A stretch of DNA of 64,000 nucleotides from Chitinophagaceae bacterium (lineage in GTDB: Bacteria > Bacteroidota > Bacteroidia > Chitinophagales > Chitinophagaceae): the NCBI GenBank assembly GCA_016715365.1, contig JADKAM010000004.1, positions 248,001 through 312,000 on the forward strand, given 5' to 3'. This document shows positions 35,312 to 44,847 of this stretch, piece after piece. Numbering within the stretch: the first letter of the stretch is position 1; every line of letters begins with the position of its first letter. The notes below the pieces were generated by a model. That model did not search any database. It was not told the DNA's origin and worked only from the letters and a program-made list of their open reading frames with translations. Position numbers and translations under genes: made by a program.

Positions 35312-38300
35312 ATGATCATGAAAAAAACATCGCTGCTGCTGATTACTTGTATTACTTTTTGCTCAACGTTGATTGCACAGGATAAAAAAGATGCTCCCAA
35401 ATGGGATGTAAGCAATCCGCAGGGAACGTATAAAGATGTAAACTTTACAACCAGTGAAGGTACCTGGATGAACCTGGATGTATCGCCGGATGGCAAAGAA
35501 ATTATTTTTGATCTGCTGGGTGATATTTATACCATGCCTGTTACAGGTGGCACAGCAACTGTGTTAAGAAGCGGCCATGCATTTGAAGTGCAGCCACGCT
35601 TTAGCCCCGATGGGAAAAAAATATTATTTACCTCTGATGCAGGTGGCGGCGATAATATCTGGGTGATGAACCGGGATGGCAGCAAGGCTACGCAGGTAAC
35701 TAAAGAAAGTTTCAGGCTGTTGAATAACGCCGCCTGGAGCCCCGATGGAGAGTACATTGTAGCCCGTAAACATTTCACCAGCAGCCGTTCGTTGGGTGCA
35801 GGCGAAATGTGGATGTACCATATCAGCGGTGGTGGCGGTCTGCAACTCACCGTTCGTAAAAATGATCAGCAGGATGTGAATGAACCAGTATGCTCTCCCG
35901 ATGGCCGCTATGTTTATTACAGTGAGGATATGTATCCGGGCGGTTTTTTTCAGTACAATAAAGATCCCAACAACCAGATATTTGTTATCAAACGTTTCGA
36001 CCGTGAAAAGGGAACCAACGAAACGGTTACCGGTGGCCCCGGCGGTGCGGTACGTCCGCAGGTTTCGCATGATGGCAAATGGCTGGGATTTGTAAAAAGA
36101 GTAAGAACTAAAACGGTTTTGTATATAAAAGACCTTGCTAACGGGGAAGAATGGCCCGTGTACGATGGCCTTAGCAAAGACCAGCAGGAAGCCTGGTCGG
36201 TCTTTGGGCTTTATACCGGTTATTCTTTTACACCTGATGATAAGAACATTATTATCTGGAGCAATGGAAAAATTTTAAAGGTAGATTTAAATGGCGCCAA
36301 CAAAGCAGCCGAAATACCATTTACCTGCCATGTAAAACAACGATTGTATGAAGTGCCACGCTATCAGCAGGAACTGAATCCCGAAACATTCACCGCCCAT
36401 GTTATCCGCAATGCTGTCACTTCGCCTGATGGCAAAACACTTTTATTTAATGCTGCCGGATATCTTTGGAAAAAAGCATTACCGGAGGGTAAACCCGAAA
36501 GATTGATCAACACCAATGACGGGGCTTATCGCCATGCAGGGTTTGAATTTGAACCTTCTTTTTCTGCCGACGGCAAAAGTATTTTGTATGTAACCTGGAA
36601 CGATTCTTTAGCCGGGGCTATTTATAAAATATCCACACTTGCAAACAGCCCTCAGGGCCCTTTGAGCAAACCTGTTAAACTCACTGCTGTTAAAGGAATT
36701 TACAGGCAACCTTCTTTTTCGCCCGATGGTAAATGGATCGTTTTTAGAAAAGAAGGTGGCAGCAATACCATGGGATCGGGCTATACTGCAGAGCCCGGCA
36801 TTTATACCATGACAGCCGATGGAACTAACGAAAATTTTGTAACAGGCCGCGGAGATCTGCCGCGTTTTAATAACAGCAGCGACCGTATCTATTATCAAAC
36901 CGGTGGTGGTTACGCCAGCAATAAACCCGATGGGCGTGATGAACGCATTCACCTGAAAAGCACGTATGGCGGGCAGTTTACGGTATCGCCTGATGAAAAA
37001 TGGATCGCTTTTATTGACCTGTACAATGTGTACATAGCCACTTTTCCCAAAACAGGAAGAACTATTGACCTGGGAAGCGGCACCAAAGATTTTCCGGTAA
37101 AAATGGTAAGCAAAGACGCCGGAACCAATCTCCACTGGAGCAGCGATAATAAAAAATTAATGTACACATTAGGCAGCCAGTATTTTACTATACCGCTCGA
37201 ACAAAGATTTGAATTTATTGCCGGCGTTGCCGATTCTGTTTTTAAAGTGCCTGAAAAAGGAATTGAAATCGGCCTGCAGTTAAAAACAGATAAACCTGCC
37301 GGCACCATTGCATTTACCAATGCAAGAATTGTTACCATGAATGGTAATGAAGTGATAGAAAATGGTACACTGCTGGTAGAATCAAATATTATTAAAGCCG
37401 TTGGTAAAACCGGCGAAGTAACCATACCTGCAGGTGCCAAACAAATTGATTGCAGCGGCAAAACCATCACACCCGGTTTTATTGATGCACATGCACATGG
37501 CAATCATTTCCGCAGTGGGTTGGTACCTCAAAAACAATGGCCCTATTATGCCAACCTTGCTTATGGAGTTACAACCATGCACGATCCATCTGCCAACAGC
37601 GAATTTGTTTTTGGTTTAAGTGAAATGGTAAAAACCGGCGACATGGTTGGTCCACGCATATTTAGTACCGGCACTGTTTTGTATGGCGCCGATGCAGGTT
37701 TTAAAGTAGTGATCAATAATATGGATGATGCCCGCAGTGCATTACGCAGAATAAAAGCATTGGGTGGATTTTCTGTAAAGAGTTATAACCAGCCACGCCG
37801 TGAGCAAAGGCAAATGGTAATTCAGGCTGCCCGGGAACTGAATATGGAAGTGGTACCTGAAGGCGGTTCTTTCTTTTATCACAATGTAAGCATGATACTG
37901 GATGGCCATACAACCATTGAACACAATTTGCCTGTTGCTCCTTTGTTTAGTGATGTAGTGCAACTCTGGAAAAACAGTAAGACTGCTTACACCCCTACCC
38001 TCATTGTAAATTATGCAGGCCTTAGTGGCGAGTATTTTTGGTACCAGCATAGCAATGTTTGGGAAAAAGATAGGCTCTTGCGTTTTACGCCAAGAGCTGT
38101 GCTTGATACCCGCAGCAGGCACAGAACCATGGTACCCGAAGAAGAATATGTGAACGGACATATACTGGTTTCAAAGAGTTTAAAAAAACTGGTTGATGAA
38201 GGTGTTAATGTAAACATGGGCGCACACGGGCAGTTACAGGGCCTGGGTGCTCATTGGGAAATCTGGATGATGCAACAGGGTGGTATGACCAATATGCAGG

Positions 38301-38608
38301 CTTTGCAAACAGCTACCATCAATCCTGCACGCAGCCTGGGTTTTGACAAATGGATCGGCTCTTTGCAGGCAGGTAAACTTGCCGACCTGCTGATCATGGA
38401 TAAAAATCCGCTGGATGATATCCGCAATACCGAAACAATTCGCTACACGATGATCAATGGCCGGCTGTACGATGCAGCGCAGATGAATGAAATTGGAAAC
38501 ACCAATAAACCCAGAACAAAATTCTACTGGGAGTTTAGTAAAAATGCTGATAGTTTTCCATGGCATGATGCTACACAGGAAGAAGGTTGTAGTTGTGGTA
38601 AGCATTGA
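35312..38608 (+). CDS. Secreted TolB-type propeller fused to an amidohydrolase domain
   Basis: After the signal peptide (ATG at 35312 or 35318, MKKTSLLLITCITFCS) comes a long series of WD40/PD40-like propeller repeats (about 45-640) with the motif SPDGK or SADGK in many copies. The C-terminal third is a metal-dependent amidohydrolase (about 670-1075): the metal motif DAHAH has His727 and His729, followed by GVTTMHDPSA and the late LQAGKLADLLIMDKNPLDDI tail. The acting substrate (imidazolonepropionase- or prolidase-like) is not visible. A cysteine/glycine end, EGCSCGKH, is unusual. Such propeller-amidohydrolases are found in many Bacteroidota and thought to act in the periplasm. Confidence 0.85.
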   Translation: MIMKKTSLLLITCITFCSTLIAQDKKDAPKWDVSNPQGTYKDVNFTTSEGTWMNLDVSPDGKEIIFDLLGDIYTMPVTGGTATVLRSGHAFEVQPRFSPDGKKILFTSDAGGGDNIWVMNRDGSKATQVTKESFRLLNNAAWSPDGEYIVARKHFTSSRSLGAGEMWMYHISGGGGLQLTVRKNDQQDVNEPVCSPDGRYVYYSEDMYPGGFFQYNKDPNNQIFVIKRFDREKGTNETVTGGPGGAVRPQVSHDGKWLGFVKRVRTKTVLYIKDLANGEEWPVYDGLSKDQQEAWSVFGLYTGYSFTPDDKNIIIWSNGKILKVDLNGANKAAEIPFTCHVKQRLYEVPRYQQELNPETFTAHVIRNAVTSPDGKTLLFNAAGYLWKKALPEGKPERLINTNDGAYRHAGFEFEPSFSADGKSILYVTWNDSLAGAIYKISTLANSPQGPLSKPVKLTAVKGIYRQPSFSPDGKWIVFRKEGGSNTMGSGYTAEPGIYTMTADGTNENFVTGRGDLPRFNNSSDRIYYQTGGGYASNKPDGRDERIHLKSTYGGQFTVSPDEKWIAFIDLYNVYIATFPKTGRTIDLGSGTKDFPVKMVSKDAGTNLHWSSDNKKLMYTLGSQYFTIPLEQRFEFIAGVADSVFKVPEKGIEIGLQLKTDKPAGTIAFTNARIVTMNGNEVIENGTLLVESNIIKAVGKTGEVTIPAGAKQIDCSGKTITPGFIDAHAHGNHFRSGLVPQKQWPYYANLAYGVTTMHDPSANSEFVFGLSEMVKTGDMVGPRIFSTGTVLYGADAGFKVVINNMDDARSALRRIKALGGFSVKSYNQPRREQRQMVIQAARELNMEVVPEGGSFFYHNVSMILDGHTTIEHNLPVAPLFSDVVQLWKNSKTAYTPTLIVNYAGLSGEYFWYQHSNVWEKDRLLRFTPRAVLDTRSRHRTMVPEEEYVNGHILVSKSLKKLVDEGVNVNMGAHGQLQGLGAHWEIWMMQQGGMTNMQALQTATINPARSLGFDKWIGSLQAGKLADLLIMDKNPLDDIRNTETIRYTMINGRLYDAAQMNEIGNTNKPRTKFYWEFSKNADSFPWHDATQEEGCSCGKH

Positions 38609-38637
38609 TTAATAGGTTTAGACAAAAAAAATATAAA

Positions 38638-38988
38638 ATGACCCCGAAACAGGTCGTTGAAAAATGGGTGGAAATTTTTAACCGGGCAGATGCTGATGCC
38701 ATTGCAGAACTGTATGCCGTTGATGCCATCAATCACCAGGTGATGAACGAACCGTTGATCGGCAAAGCTGCCATCAAACACATGTTTGCAACTGAATTTG
38801 CAAATGCTGATATGGTTTGTATTCCGGATACTATTTTTGAAACCGGCGATTGGGCCATTTTAGAATGGAAGGACCCTAAAGGGTTACGTGGATGTGGTTT
38901 TTTCAATATCAAGAACGATAAAATAGTTTTTCAACGTGGTTATTGGGATAAACTTTCATTTCACAAACTATACAACATACCATTATAG
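38638..38988 (+). CDS. SnoaL/NTF2-like protein
   Basis: The 116-residue protein fits the cone-shaped NTF2/SnoaL fold: TPKQVVEKWVEIFNRADADA, IAELYAVDAINHQVMNEPLIGKAAI, and DWAILEWKDPKGLRGCGFF. I start at the ATG at 38638; the 11 codons upstream begin at the end of the previous gene and are not protein-like. The fold is used for many small ligands, so no reaction can be given. It starts 29 bases after the propeller-amidohydrolase gene and may be co-transcribed with it. Confidence 0.8.
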   Translation: MTPKQVVEKWVEIFNRADADAIAELYAVDAINHQVMNEPLIGKAAIKHMFATEFANADMVCIPDTIFETGDWAILEWKDPKGLRGCGFFNIKNDKIVFQRGYWDKLSFHKLYNIPL

Positions 38989-39198
38989 GTTTAGGTAATT
39001 AATTTAATCAAATACTTTAGCTATTACACCCCTTCGGGATTTTTAAAGCCTAAAGGCTGGGATTATTGTAGAAAAACAATTCATAACCACAGGCAATCCC
39101 AGATGGCGTGAAACTATTTTCAGAAGGCATTTACCAATTTTGCAACACCGGCCGCCTGCCCGAAATTTTCTTGGTTTGCTTTTTGCAAGTCATACATT

Positions 39199-39636
39199 AT
39201 GAAAACACAAAACTATTCAAATCACAGGCGTTATTACATCCCCCACCACTTTGTATTGCTTCCCGGTTTGGCAATCTTATTGACCATCGGCATAAGAAAG
39301 GCATTTATTGACGAGGAGCATCAATTGGTATGGCAGCTTTTTTCAATTATTATATTTTGTATACTTTACCTCGCCATCATGCTAAGGCAGCATTATGCAC
39401 TGGGAAACCAGAACAGAATTGTGCGGCTGGAATTCAGGCTCAGGTATTATGAGATTTTCGGTAAAAGTGCTGATGAGGCTGAAAAGAAACTTTCGTTCTC
39501 TCAAATTGCAGCATTAAGATTTGCTGATGCTAATGAGTTTATTCATTTAATTAACCTGGCATTAAATAACGGGCTTTCAGCCGATGAAATTAAAAGATCA
39601 ATTAAAGACTGGCAGCCGGATAATGATCGGGTTTAA
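39199..39636 (+). CDS. DUF6526 membrane protein
   Basis: The 145-residue protein starts QNYSNHRRYYIPHHFVLLPG, the hallmark of DUF6526, then has two membrane helices (about 18-33 and 42-62). A soluble C-terminal helical part follows, QNRIVRLEFRLRYYEIFGKS and later DEIKRSIKDWQPD. This small family is known mainly from Bacteroidota and has no known function. The 210 bases before the gene hold an 8-base inverted repeat (39057-39064 with 39095-39102) but no gene. Confidence 0.8.
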   Translation: MKTQNYSNHRRYYIPHHFVLLPGLAILLTIGIRKAFIDEEHQLVWQLFSIIIFCILYLAIMLRQHYALGNQNRIVRLEFRLRYYEIFGKSADEAEKKLSFSQIAALRFADANEFIHLINLALNNGLSADEIKRSIKDWQPDNDRV

Positions 39637-39709
39637 TAAATTTTCATAGTGTTGCCCATAAAGGATATCATTCCGCAATACACAACTATCCCTTTTTAAC
39701 TTTGTAATT

Positions 39710-40699
39710 ATGAAAAAAATACCTTTATCTGTTTTGGATCTGGCAGTAGTATCTGCCGGAGGAAATACAGGTACAGCAATAACTGGGACGGTTGCAACCG
39801 CACAACATGCAGAATCGTTGGGGTATAATCGCTTCTGGATGGCAGAGCATCACAACATGGAACATATTGCCAGCTCGGCTACTGCCGTGTTGATTGGCCA
39901 TGTTGCCGGCAAAACAACAATTATTCGTGTTGGTTCCGGTGGTATCATGCTTCCCAATCATAGTCCGTTGCAGGTTGCTGAGCAATTTGGAACGCTTGAA
40001 ACAATATACCCCGGAAGAATTGATCTGGGTTTAGGCAGGGCGCCTGGTACCGATCAATTAACTGCTTTGGCATTGCGCCGCAATCATATAGAATCCTCAG
40101 AGGATTTTCCGGTAGATGTAAAACAACTGCAAACTTATTTCAGTAAAGAAAACAGCGGGGCTAAAGTCCGTGCCTTTCCCGGTGAAGGTCTAAACATACC
40201 AATCTGGATACTTGGTTCCAGCACCGACAGCGCTTACCTGGCAGCAGAAATGGGTCTGCCTTATGCCTTTGCTGCACATTTTGCCCCGGCACAATTTCGG
40301 GTGGCAATTGATATCTACAGAAAGAATTTCAGATCCTCCAGACAACTGGCAGCACCTTATGTGATGGCTTGTGTAAATGTGATTGCTGCAGATACTGATA
40401 AAGAGGCTGCATTTCTGTCAACCAGTCTGCTCAATATGTTCATTGGTGTAATTACCAACACACGCAAACCTTTAATGCCGCCGGGCGATTTGCCTGCTGC
40501 TTATGATAATCCTGAAGTAAAGGCGATGATCAACAATATGCTGTCCTGCACTTTTACAGGTAGTAAGGATACGCTGCGTAGAGAGCTTTCATTATTTATT
40601 GAAGAAACAGGTATTAATGAGCTGATGGCTGCCACTTATATTTACGATCATGATGCAAAACTTAGATCATTCTCAATCCTCCATGAGGCTTTAAATTAA
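39710..40699 (+). CDS. Luciferase-like (LLM class) flavin-dependent monooxygenase
   Basis: LLM enzymes oxidise substrates with reduced flavin and O2, in a TIM-barrel fold. The 329-residue protein has SVLDLAVVSAGGNTGTAI at the start, WMAEHHNMEHIASSATAVLI, SGGIMLPNHSPLQVAEQFGT and GRIDLGLGRAPGTDQLTA, all typical of the 'alkane monooxygenase/YhbW' branch. The start MKKIPLSVLDL is well placed. Flavin must be supplied by a separate reductase, which is not seen nearby. The substrate is unknown. Confidence 0.88.
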   Translation: MKKIPLSVLDLAVVSAGGNTGTAITGTVATAQHAESLGYNRFWMAEHHNMEHIASSATAVLIGHVAGKTTIIRVGSGGIMLPNHSPLQVAEQFGTLETIYPGRIDLGLGRAPGTDQLTALALRRNHIESSEDFPVDVKQLQTYFSKENSGAKVRAFPGEGLNIPIWILGSSTDSAYLAAEMGLPYAFAAHFAPAQFRVAIDIYRKNFRSSRQLAAPYVMACVNVIAADTDKEAAFLSTSLLNMFIGVITNTRKPLMPPGDLPAAYDNPEVKAMINNMLSCTFTGSKDTLRRELSLFIEETGINELMAATYIYDHDAKLRSFSILHEALN

Positions 40700-40761
40700 A
40701 TTACAAAAATCCGACTGTTTTGTTTTCTGGCATAATTATGTATGTACAATATAAAAAAACA

Positions 40762-41268
40762 ATGCAAAAACTTATAGCCTTTTTGAGTATCACTTTGGTA
40801 GTTGGTTGCCTATCGGCTCCTGACAAAAAAATAATTGAAAAAACGATCAACCCGGCTGTTGATACCGCCAGTAATGTAAAATCCCCTGGCGATGGTTTTA
40901 CAAATATTGCAGGATGTTATATGCAGGTTTTAAAACGGGATACATTTACAGCAAGTTTGCAACAAACGGAACGTTTGATTACCGGCAGGCTTAGTTTTGA
41001 CAATTACGAGAAGGATGCCAGTTCGGGAACGGTTTCCGGAAAAATACAGGGCGATGTGATTAAGCTCAATTACGTTTTTGCTTCTGAAGGAACGACGAGT
41101 GTAATGGAACTGTATTTCCGGTATAAGGATGGTATATTAACAAGGGGCTCTGGTGAAATGAATACGAGAGGTGATACTGCTTACTTTTTAAATCCAGCCT
41201 TGATAAAGTATGATGGCGGCGAATTAAAAAAGGTTTCCTGCGAGACCTTAGCTGATAAATACAAATAA
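40762..41268 (+). CDS. Lipoprotein of unknown function
   Basis: I start at the ATG at 40762, giving the lipoprotein signal MQKLIAFLSITLVVGC; an ATG 14 codons upstream lacks signal features. The mature part (about 150 residues) has beta-strand-rich repeats such as FTNIAGCYMQVLKRD, RLSFDNYEKDASSG and VSGKIQGDVIKLNYVFA, like other small lipoproteins of this phylum that resemble a lipocalin-type or META-type barrel. No ligand or partner is known. The gene lies after the LLM gene on the same strand with 62 bases between. Confidence 0.7.
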   Translation: MQKLIAFLSITLVVGCLSAPDKKIIEKTINPAVDTASNVKSPGDGFTNIAGCYMQVLKRDTFTASLQQTERLITGRLSFDNYEKDASSGTVSGKIQGDVIKLNYVFASEGTTSVMELYFRYKDGILTRGSGEMNTRGDTAYFLNPALIKYDGGELKKVSCETLADKYK

Positions 41269-41341
41269 CGCCATGAGCAGATAAGGGCTTCCATTTTTAA
41301 AGAATTAGCCCATCCCCTCAACTAAGCGTATTTTTGCAGTT

Positions 41342-42661
41342 ATGCAACAAATTAATATACCGCTTATTTTAAACAGCCTTGGTTTTGAAGGCCTGAACGA
41401 AATACAGCAGGCTTCGCTGGAAGCCAATGCGAAAAATGACAATGTAGTTTTATTATCGGCCACTGGCTCGGGTAAAACACTGGCTTTTTTATTACCCTTG
41501 CTTGAAACGCTGAATCCTGAAATTAACAATGTGCAGGCATTGATAATAGTGCCCAGCCGGGAACTGGCTATACAAATTGATGAGGTGTTCCGTAAAATGC
41601 AAACCGGTTTTAAAGTAACACTTTGCTATGGTGGCCACAAACGTGAAACCGAAGAAAATAATTTAAAAGAAGCTCCTGCCTTAATTATCGGTACAGCCGG
41701 AAGGCTGGCCGATCATATCCGCCGTAATAATTTTGATCTTGATAACATTACAACATTAGTGCTTGATGAATTTGATAAATCACTGGAACTTGGTTTTACC
41801 GAAGAAATGTCTTTCATCATCGGTTCTTTAAAAAATATTAAGAAGAGAATACTTACTTCTGCTACTTACGCTGTGCCAGTACCGGCTTTTATTAATTTAA
41901 AAGATCCTGTAAGGCTTGATTTTTTACCTGAGGGTGAACAGCCGGAAAATATGCTTGAGATCAAAAAGATACTCAGTCCGGATAAGGATAAAATTGATAC
42001 ACTTTTTAAACTGATCTGTTATCTCGGCAACCGCTCTACCGTTGTGTTTTGTAATCACCGTGTGGCTGTAGAACGTACCAGCAACCTGTTAACCGAAAAA
42101 GGCATACTGAATGTTTTTTATCATGGTGGTATGGAGCAACAGGAAAGAGACGCTGCACTTTGCAAATTCCGCAATGGCACCAGCAATATTTTGGTAACAA
42201 CCGATCTTGCTTCCCGTGGTTTGGATATTCCCAATATCCGTTACATTGTTCATTATCATTTGCCCGATACAGAAGATGCATTTACACACCGCAATGGCCG
42301 CACAGCCCGTATGGATGCCAGCGGTACTGCTATTTTAATTTTATCGGAAGAAGAAAAACTGCCTGCATATGTTGGTGAGGTTGCCGAAGTAGAAATTACC
42401 CGGGATCATCCAATACCGGAGAAACCGGTTTGGAGTACGCTCTTTATTGCTGCCGGTAAAAAAGACAAAGTGAATAAGATCGATATTGTTGGTTTTCTTT
42501 CTAAAAAAGGAGAATTAAAGAAAGAAGATATTGGCATTATTGAAGTGAAAGACTTTTTTAGTTTTGTGGCTGTACGTAAAGTAAAAGTGGGACATGTTTT
42601 AGAACTGATTAAAAATGAGAAGATAAAGAATAAGAAGGTAAAGATTGAGATAGCAAGATAG
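41342..42661 (+). CDS. DEAD-box-type RNA helicase with a DEFD motif II
   Basis: DEAD-box proteins unwind RNA with ATP. The 439-residue protein has a Q-motif-like QQASLEA, motif I ATGSGKT (near 41), motif Ia PSRELAIQ, motif II at 142-145 where the usual DEAD reads DEFD, motif III SAT, and motif VI HRNGRTAR (near 315). The alteration A144F/D keeps the two acidic residues that bind Mg-ATP, so activity is still likely. The C-terminal part after about 350 is short and basic (KNEKIKNKKVKIEI), which may bind RNA. It is probably one of the cold-shock or ribosome-assembly helicases. Confidence 0.88.
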   Translation: MQQINIPLILNSLGFEGLNEIQQASLEANAKNDNVVLLSATGSGKTLAFLLPLLETLNPEINNVQALIIVPSRELAIQIDEVFRKMQTGFKVTLCYGGHKRETEENNLKEAPALIIGTAGRLADHIRRNNFDLDNITTLVLDEFDKSLELGFTEEMSFIIGSLKNIKKRILTSATYAVPVPAFINLKDPVRLDFLPEGEQPENMLEIKKILSPDKDKIDTLFKLICYLGNRSTVVFCNHRVAVERTSNLLTEKGILNVFYHGGMEQQERDAALCKFRNGTSNILVTTDLASRGLDIPNIRYIVHYHLPDTEDAFTHRNGRTARMDASGTAILILSEEEKLPAYVGEVAEVEITRDHPIPEKPVWSTLFIAAGKKDKVNKIDIVGFLSKKGELKKEDIGIIEVKDFFSFVAVRKVKVGHVLELIKNEKIKNKKVKIEIAR

Positions 42662-42706
42662 GAACGCTGATGAAACTGATTATAATTGATTAACGCAGAT
42701 TTTCCC
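42662..42706. repeat. Degenerate ACGCAGAT-type extragenic repeat
   Basis: GGAACGCTGATGA and GATTAACGCAGATT words follow the helicase stop. They are shortened relatives of the palindrome at 5371-5453, without a full second arm. Confidence 0.4.
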
Positions 42707-42755
42707 TTAGTAAACTGAGAAATCTATTAATTATAAAAGGCTCTTACAAAAGAGT

Positions 42756-42783
42756 CCGCCTTTGTCATCATTGACAAAGGCGG
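42756..42783. terminator. Hairpin between convergent helicase and peroxidase genes
   Basis: CCGCCTTTGTCA at 42756-42767 pairs exactly with TGACAAAGGCGG at 42772-42783 (loop TCAT). A run of T is weak on the plus strand (GGTTTAGT), so it may act as a stabilising or Rho-assisted end rather than a classic terminator. Confidence 0.65.
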
Positions 42784-42818
42784 TTTAGTATTCAGCAATA
42801 TAATTTCAGGTATTTTAA

Positions 42819-44030
42819 TTAAAACGGACTGCTCCATTTTACATCTGTATAAACATTATTACCCGATAAAGTTTTTATAAATGCTACCAGTGCCGATTGT
42901 TCTGCTCCTGTAAGATTTAGTTTTTGTCCCACTCCGCCTGGCCTTAATCTCGGATCGAGGTTTGTATTGCCCGGTGCAATATTGATGGTATTGTAATGCC
43001 CCACAGCATTCTGCAGTAAAGGTAAATTGCCTGTATGCATCAAAGGGCCGTTTTCAATTCCCAATCCATTTGTAGCATCTCTTAAACTGGGGGCTCTCGT
43101 GACTGTTATATCAATGCCTGCACCAGGTGGTATTCTGCCAATAATTCCATTGTTACCGGTGTTGGGGTCAATATCAAATTCCGGTGCATTGTGGCAACCG
43201 TTACAACCTGCTCCACCACCAATTCTGTTTCCACCTGCATCAAAAACAGGTGGCGTAAGAAAAATCTGCTTACCATTATTTTCCTGTGGCGTAAAATTAG
43301 GAAAAGGGGCACCATCATTAGGAACCACAGCCCTGCCTGCATCGTATTTCGAATCGAAAGATTGTATGCTTCTTACAAACTGTGCCATACATTCCTGCAT
43401 GCGTGCTTCAGTTACCGTTATATCGCCATAAACAAATTTAAATAGTTCGTTGTAGTAACCAATGGCTTGCAACTTGGTTAACAGGTTTGCCAGCCCCGGT
43501 CTTCCACCCGTGCCGCTAAAACCCATTTCAGCATGATCCTGTATTGGTTTTGTAGTTTGAATTTCCAGTGTTGCTGCACGTTCATCCCAAAAGAATTTTG
43601 TTTCAACAGCGTAGCGGCTGTTTACCAAACGCATTGAATGCCTTGCTGTAACGCCACCGGCTACACCTTTACTGGCAATGGCTGTATCACTGAAAGCAAA
43701 TTGCTGTTTGTGGCAGCTGCCGCAGGAAATGGAATTATCTATACTTAAATTCTTATCGTAAAACAAAACCCTTCCTAAAGTTGCTTTGGCATTGGTGATA
43801 TTGTTACCACCGGTATTGTCTTTGCCACCAATGTAAGCTGGCCTGGTTTGACCGGCATAATTAGCCAGGTTTGTGGGGTCGATCTTTGTTCCGAATGCTG
43901 CTTTAATGGCTGTATACGGATCAACAACAACAGGAGGCGTTACTATAGCAGTGTCGCTTTTTGAACAAAACTGGAATGCAAACACCGCCAGTAACAACAT
44001 GCTGATAATAATGATTTTTTTTTGCTGCAT
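42819..44030 (-). CDS. Di-haem cytochrome c peroxidase/MauG-family lipoprotein
   Basis: These periplasmic enzymes use two c-type haems to reduce hydrogen peroxide or oxidise protein residues. Haem motifs are CGSCH (Cys103, Cys106, His107) and CNGCH (Cys276, Cys279, His280). The family patterns LGRVLFYDKNLSIDNSISC and RNAVETKFFWDERA-like (here RYAVETKFFWDERA) are present. A lipoprotein signal ends in FQFC with Cys22. The gene is the last of a same-strand group that starts with an ECF sigma factor, 34 bases after the Spy-like gene, so it could be part of the same stress regulon. Electron donors are not visible. Confidence 0.9.
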   Translation of the reverse strand: MQQKKIIIISMLLLAVFAFQFCSKSDTAIVTPPVVVDPYTAIKAAFGTKIDPTNLANYAGQTRPAYIGGKDNTGGNNITNAKATLGRVLFYDKNLSIDNSISCGSCHKQQFAFSDTAIASKGVAGGVTARHSMRLVNSRYAVETKFFWDERAATLEIQTTKPIQDHAEMGFSGTGGRPGLANLLTKLQAIGYYNELFKFVYGDITVTEARMQECMAQFVRSIQSFDSKYDAGRAVVPNDGAPFPNFTPQENNGKQIFLTPPVFDAGGNRIGGGAGCNGCHNAPEFDIDPNTGNNGIIGRIPPGAGIDITVTRAPSLRDATNGLGIENGPLMHTGNLPLLQNAVGHYNTINIAPGNTNLDPRLRPGGVGQKLNLTGAEQSALVAFIKTLSGNNVYTDVKWSSPF

Positions 44031-44064
44031 AAATTGGTTGGTTTAAGTTTTTATAGCGTAAATA

Positions 44065-44838
44065 TTAAAGACTGTCTTTTGGTGGTGGTCCTCCGCCGGG
44101 TCTTCTGCCTGGTGGCGGTGGCCGCATTCCGCCTTTTGGAGGAGGCTGTTTATTGCCGGGTCCCATACCGGGAGGATGTGGTGGTGGTCCATCTTCCGGC
44201 CGCATACCCGGCGGATGTGGTGGAGGTCCACCTGCTGGCCTCATTCCATCTGGAGGTGGCCTTTTTCCATCGGGTTTCATGCCGGGTTTTGGTAAAGGGC
44301 CGTCATTTCTTCTTTGCTCACCAGGGCGATCTTTTCCAAATTCAGGCCTTGGGCCTCTTGGAGGACCCATTTGCCGCAATGCCTGCTGAATGATACTATC
44401 AAACCTGATCTTTTGTTCATTAGTGCAAATAGCCCTTAACTTTTGAAAATGCCTGAAAGTAAAAACATCACGCTGCTCTTCCAGGTTGCCAATCTTTTCA
44501 CTGAAGCTTTCTACAATAGAATCGCTGATATTTTCCTGTTTCAATAAATCAAAGAAACTGTCTTTTGCTTTGCCAATATTTTCCTGCAATGGCCTAACCT
44601 GCGACTGATGTTCTTCTCTTAATTTTTTATAGTTCTCCTGTTGTGTTGAATCTAATTTCAGTTCATTGGAGATAAATTCAAAAACCTGTCCGCCCGGCTG
44701 TTGTGGCGGTGGCGGAGGAATAAACTCTTCTCTATCCGGCTTTTTGTTTGTCCACAGCAAAGCCAGGGTTACAATATTGGCCGTTAATAACAATAATGTT
44801 ATTATAGTAAGCCAGCGGTTATTTGTAGCGTTGCTCAT
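44065..44838 (-). CDS. Spy/CpxP-like periplasmic protein with a long proline-rich tail
   Basis: The 257-residue protein has a membrane anchor at about 9-28 (WLTIITLLLLTANIVTLALL), then a helical domain (about 50-165) with the Spy/CpxP-type pattern: LKLDSTQQENYKKLREEHQS and AICTNEQKIRFDSIIQQAL, the latter an LTxxQ-like motif. Spy-like proteins are chaperones or metal sensors of the envelope. The last 85 residues are almost all Pro, Gly, Met, Arg and His with repeats such as HPPGM. That tail is not normal for the family; it may bind metal or the cell wall (inference). It lies between the anti-sigma-like gene and the peroxidase gene. Confidence 0.78.
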   Translation of the reverse strand: MSNATNNRWLTIITLLLLTANIVTLALLWTNKKPDREEFIPPPPPQQPGGQVFEFISNELKLDSTQQENYKKLREEHQSQVRPLQENIGKAKDSFFDLLKQENISDSIVESFSEKIGNLEEQRDVFTFRHFQKLRAICTNEQKIRFDSIIQQALRQMGPPRGPRPEFGKDRPGEQRRNDGPLPKPGMKPDGKRPPPDGMRPAGGPPPHPPGMRPEDGPPPHPPGMGPGNKQPPPKGGMRPPPPGRRPGGGPPPKDSL

Positions 44839-44847
44839 ACTGTATTT

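Noticed and set aside
37936..37945. A TGATGTAGT word like the susC operators
   Set aside because: It is a single copy inside the amidohydrolase coding region, so chance is the simplest explanation.
43027..43431. 134-codon plus-strand frame over the peroxidase gene
   Set aside because: It is a shadow: the minus-strand frame carries both haem motifs and a lipoprotein signal.
44153..44389. Glycine/proline-rich frame on the plus strand
   Set aside because: It is the antisense of the proline-rich tail of the Spy-like gene, whose own frame has a normal anchor and helical domain.
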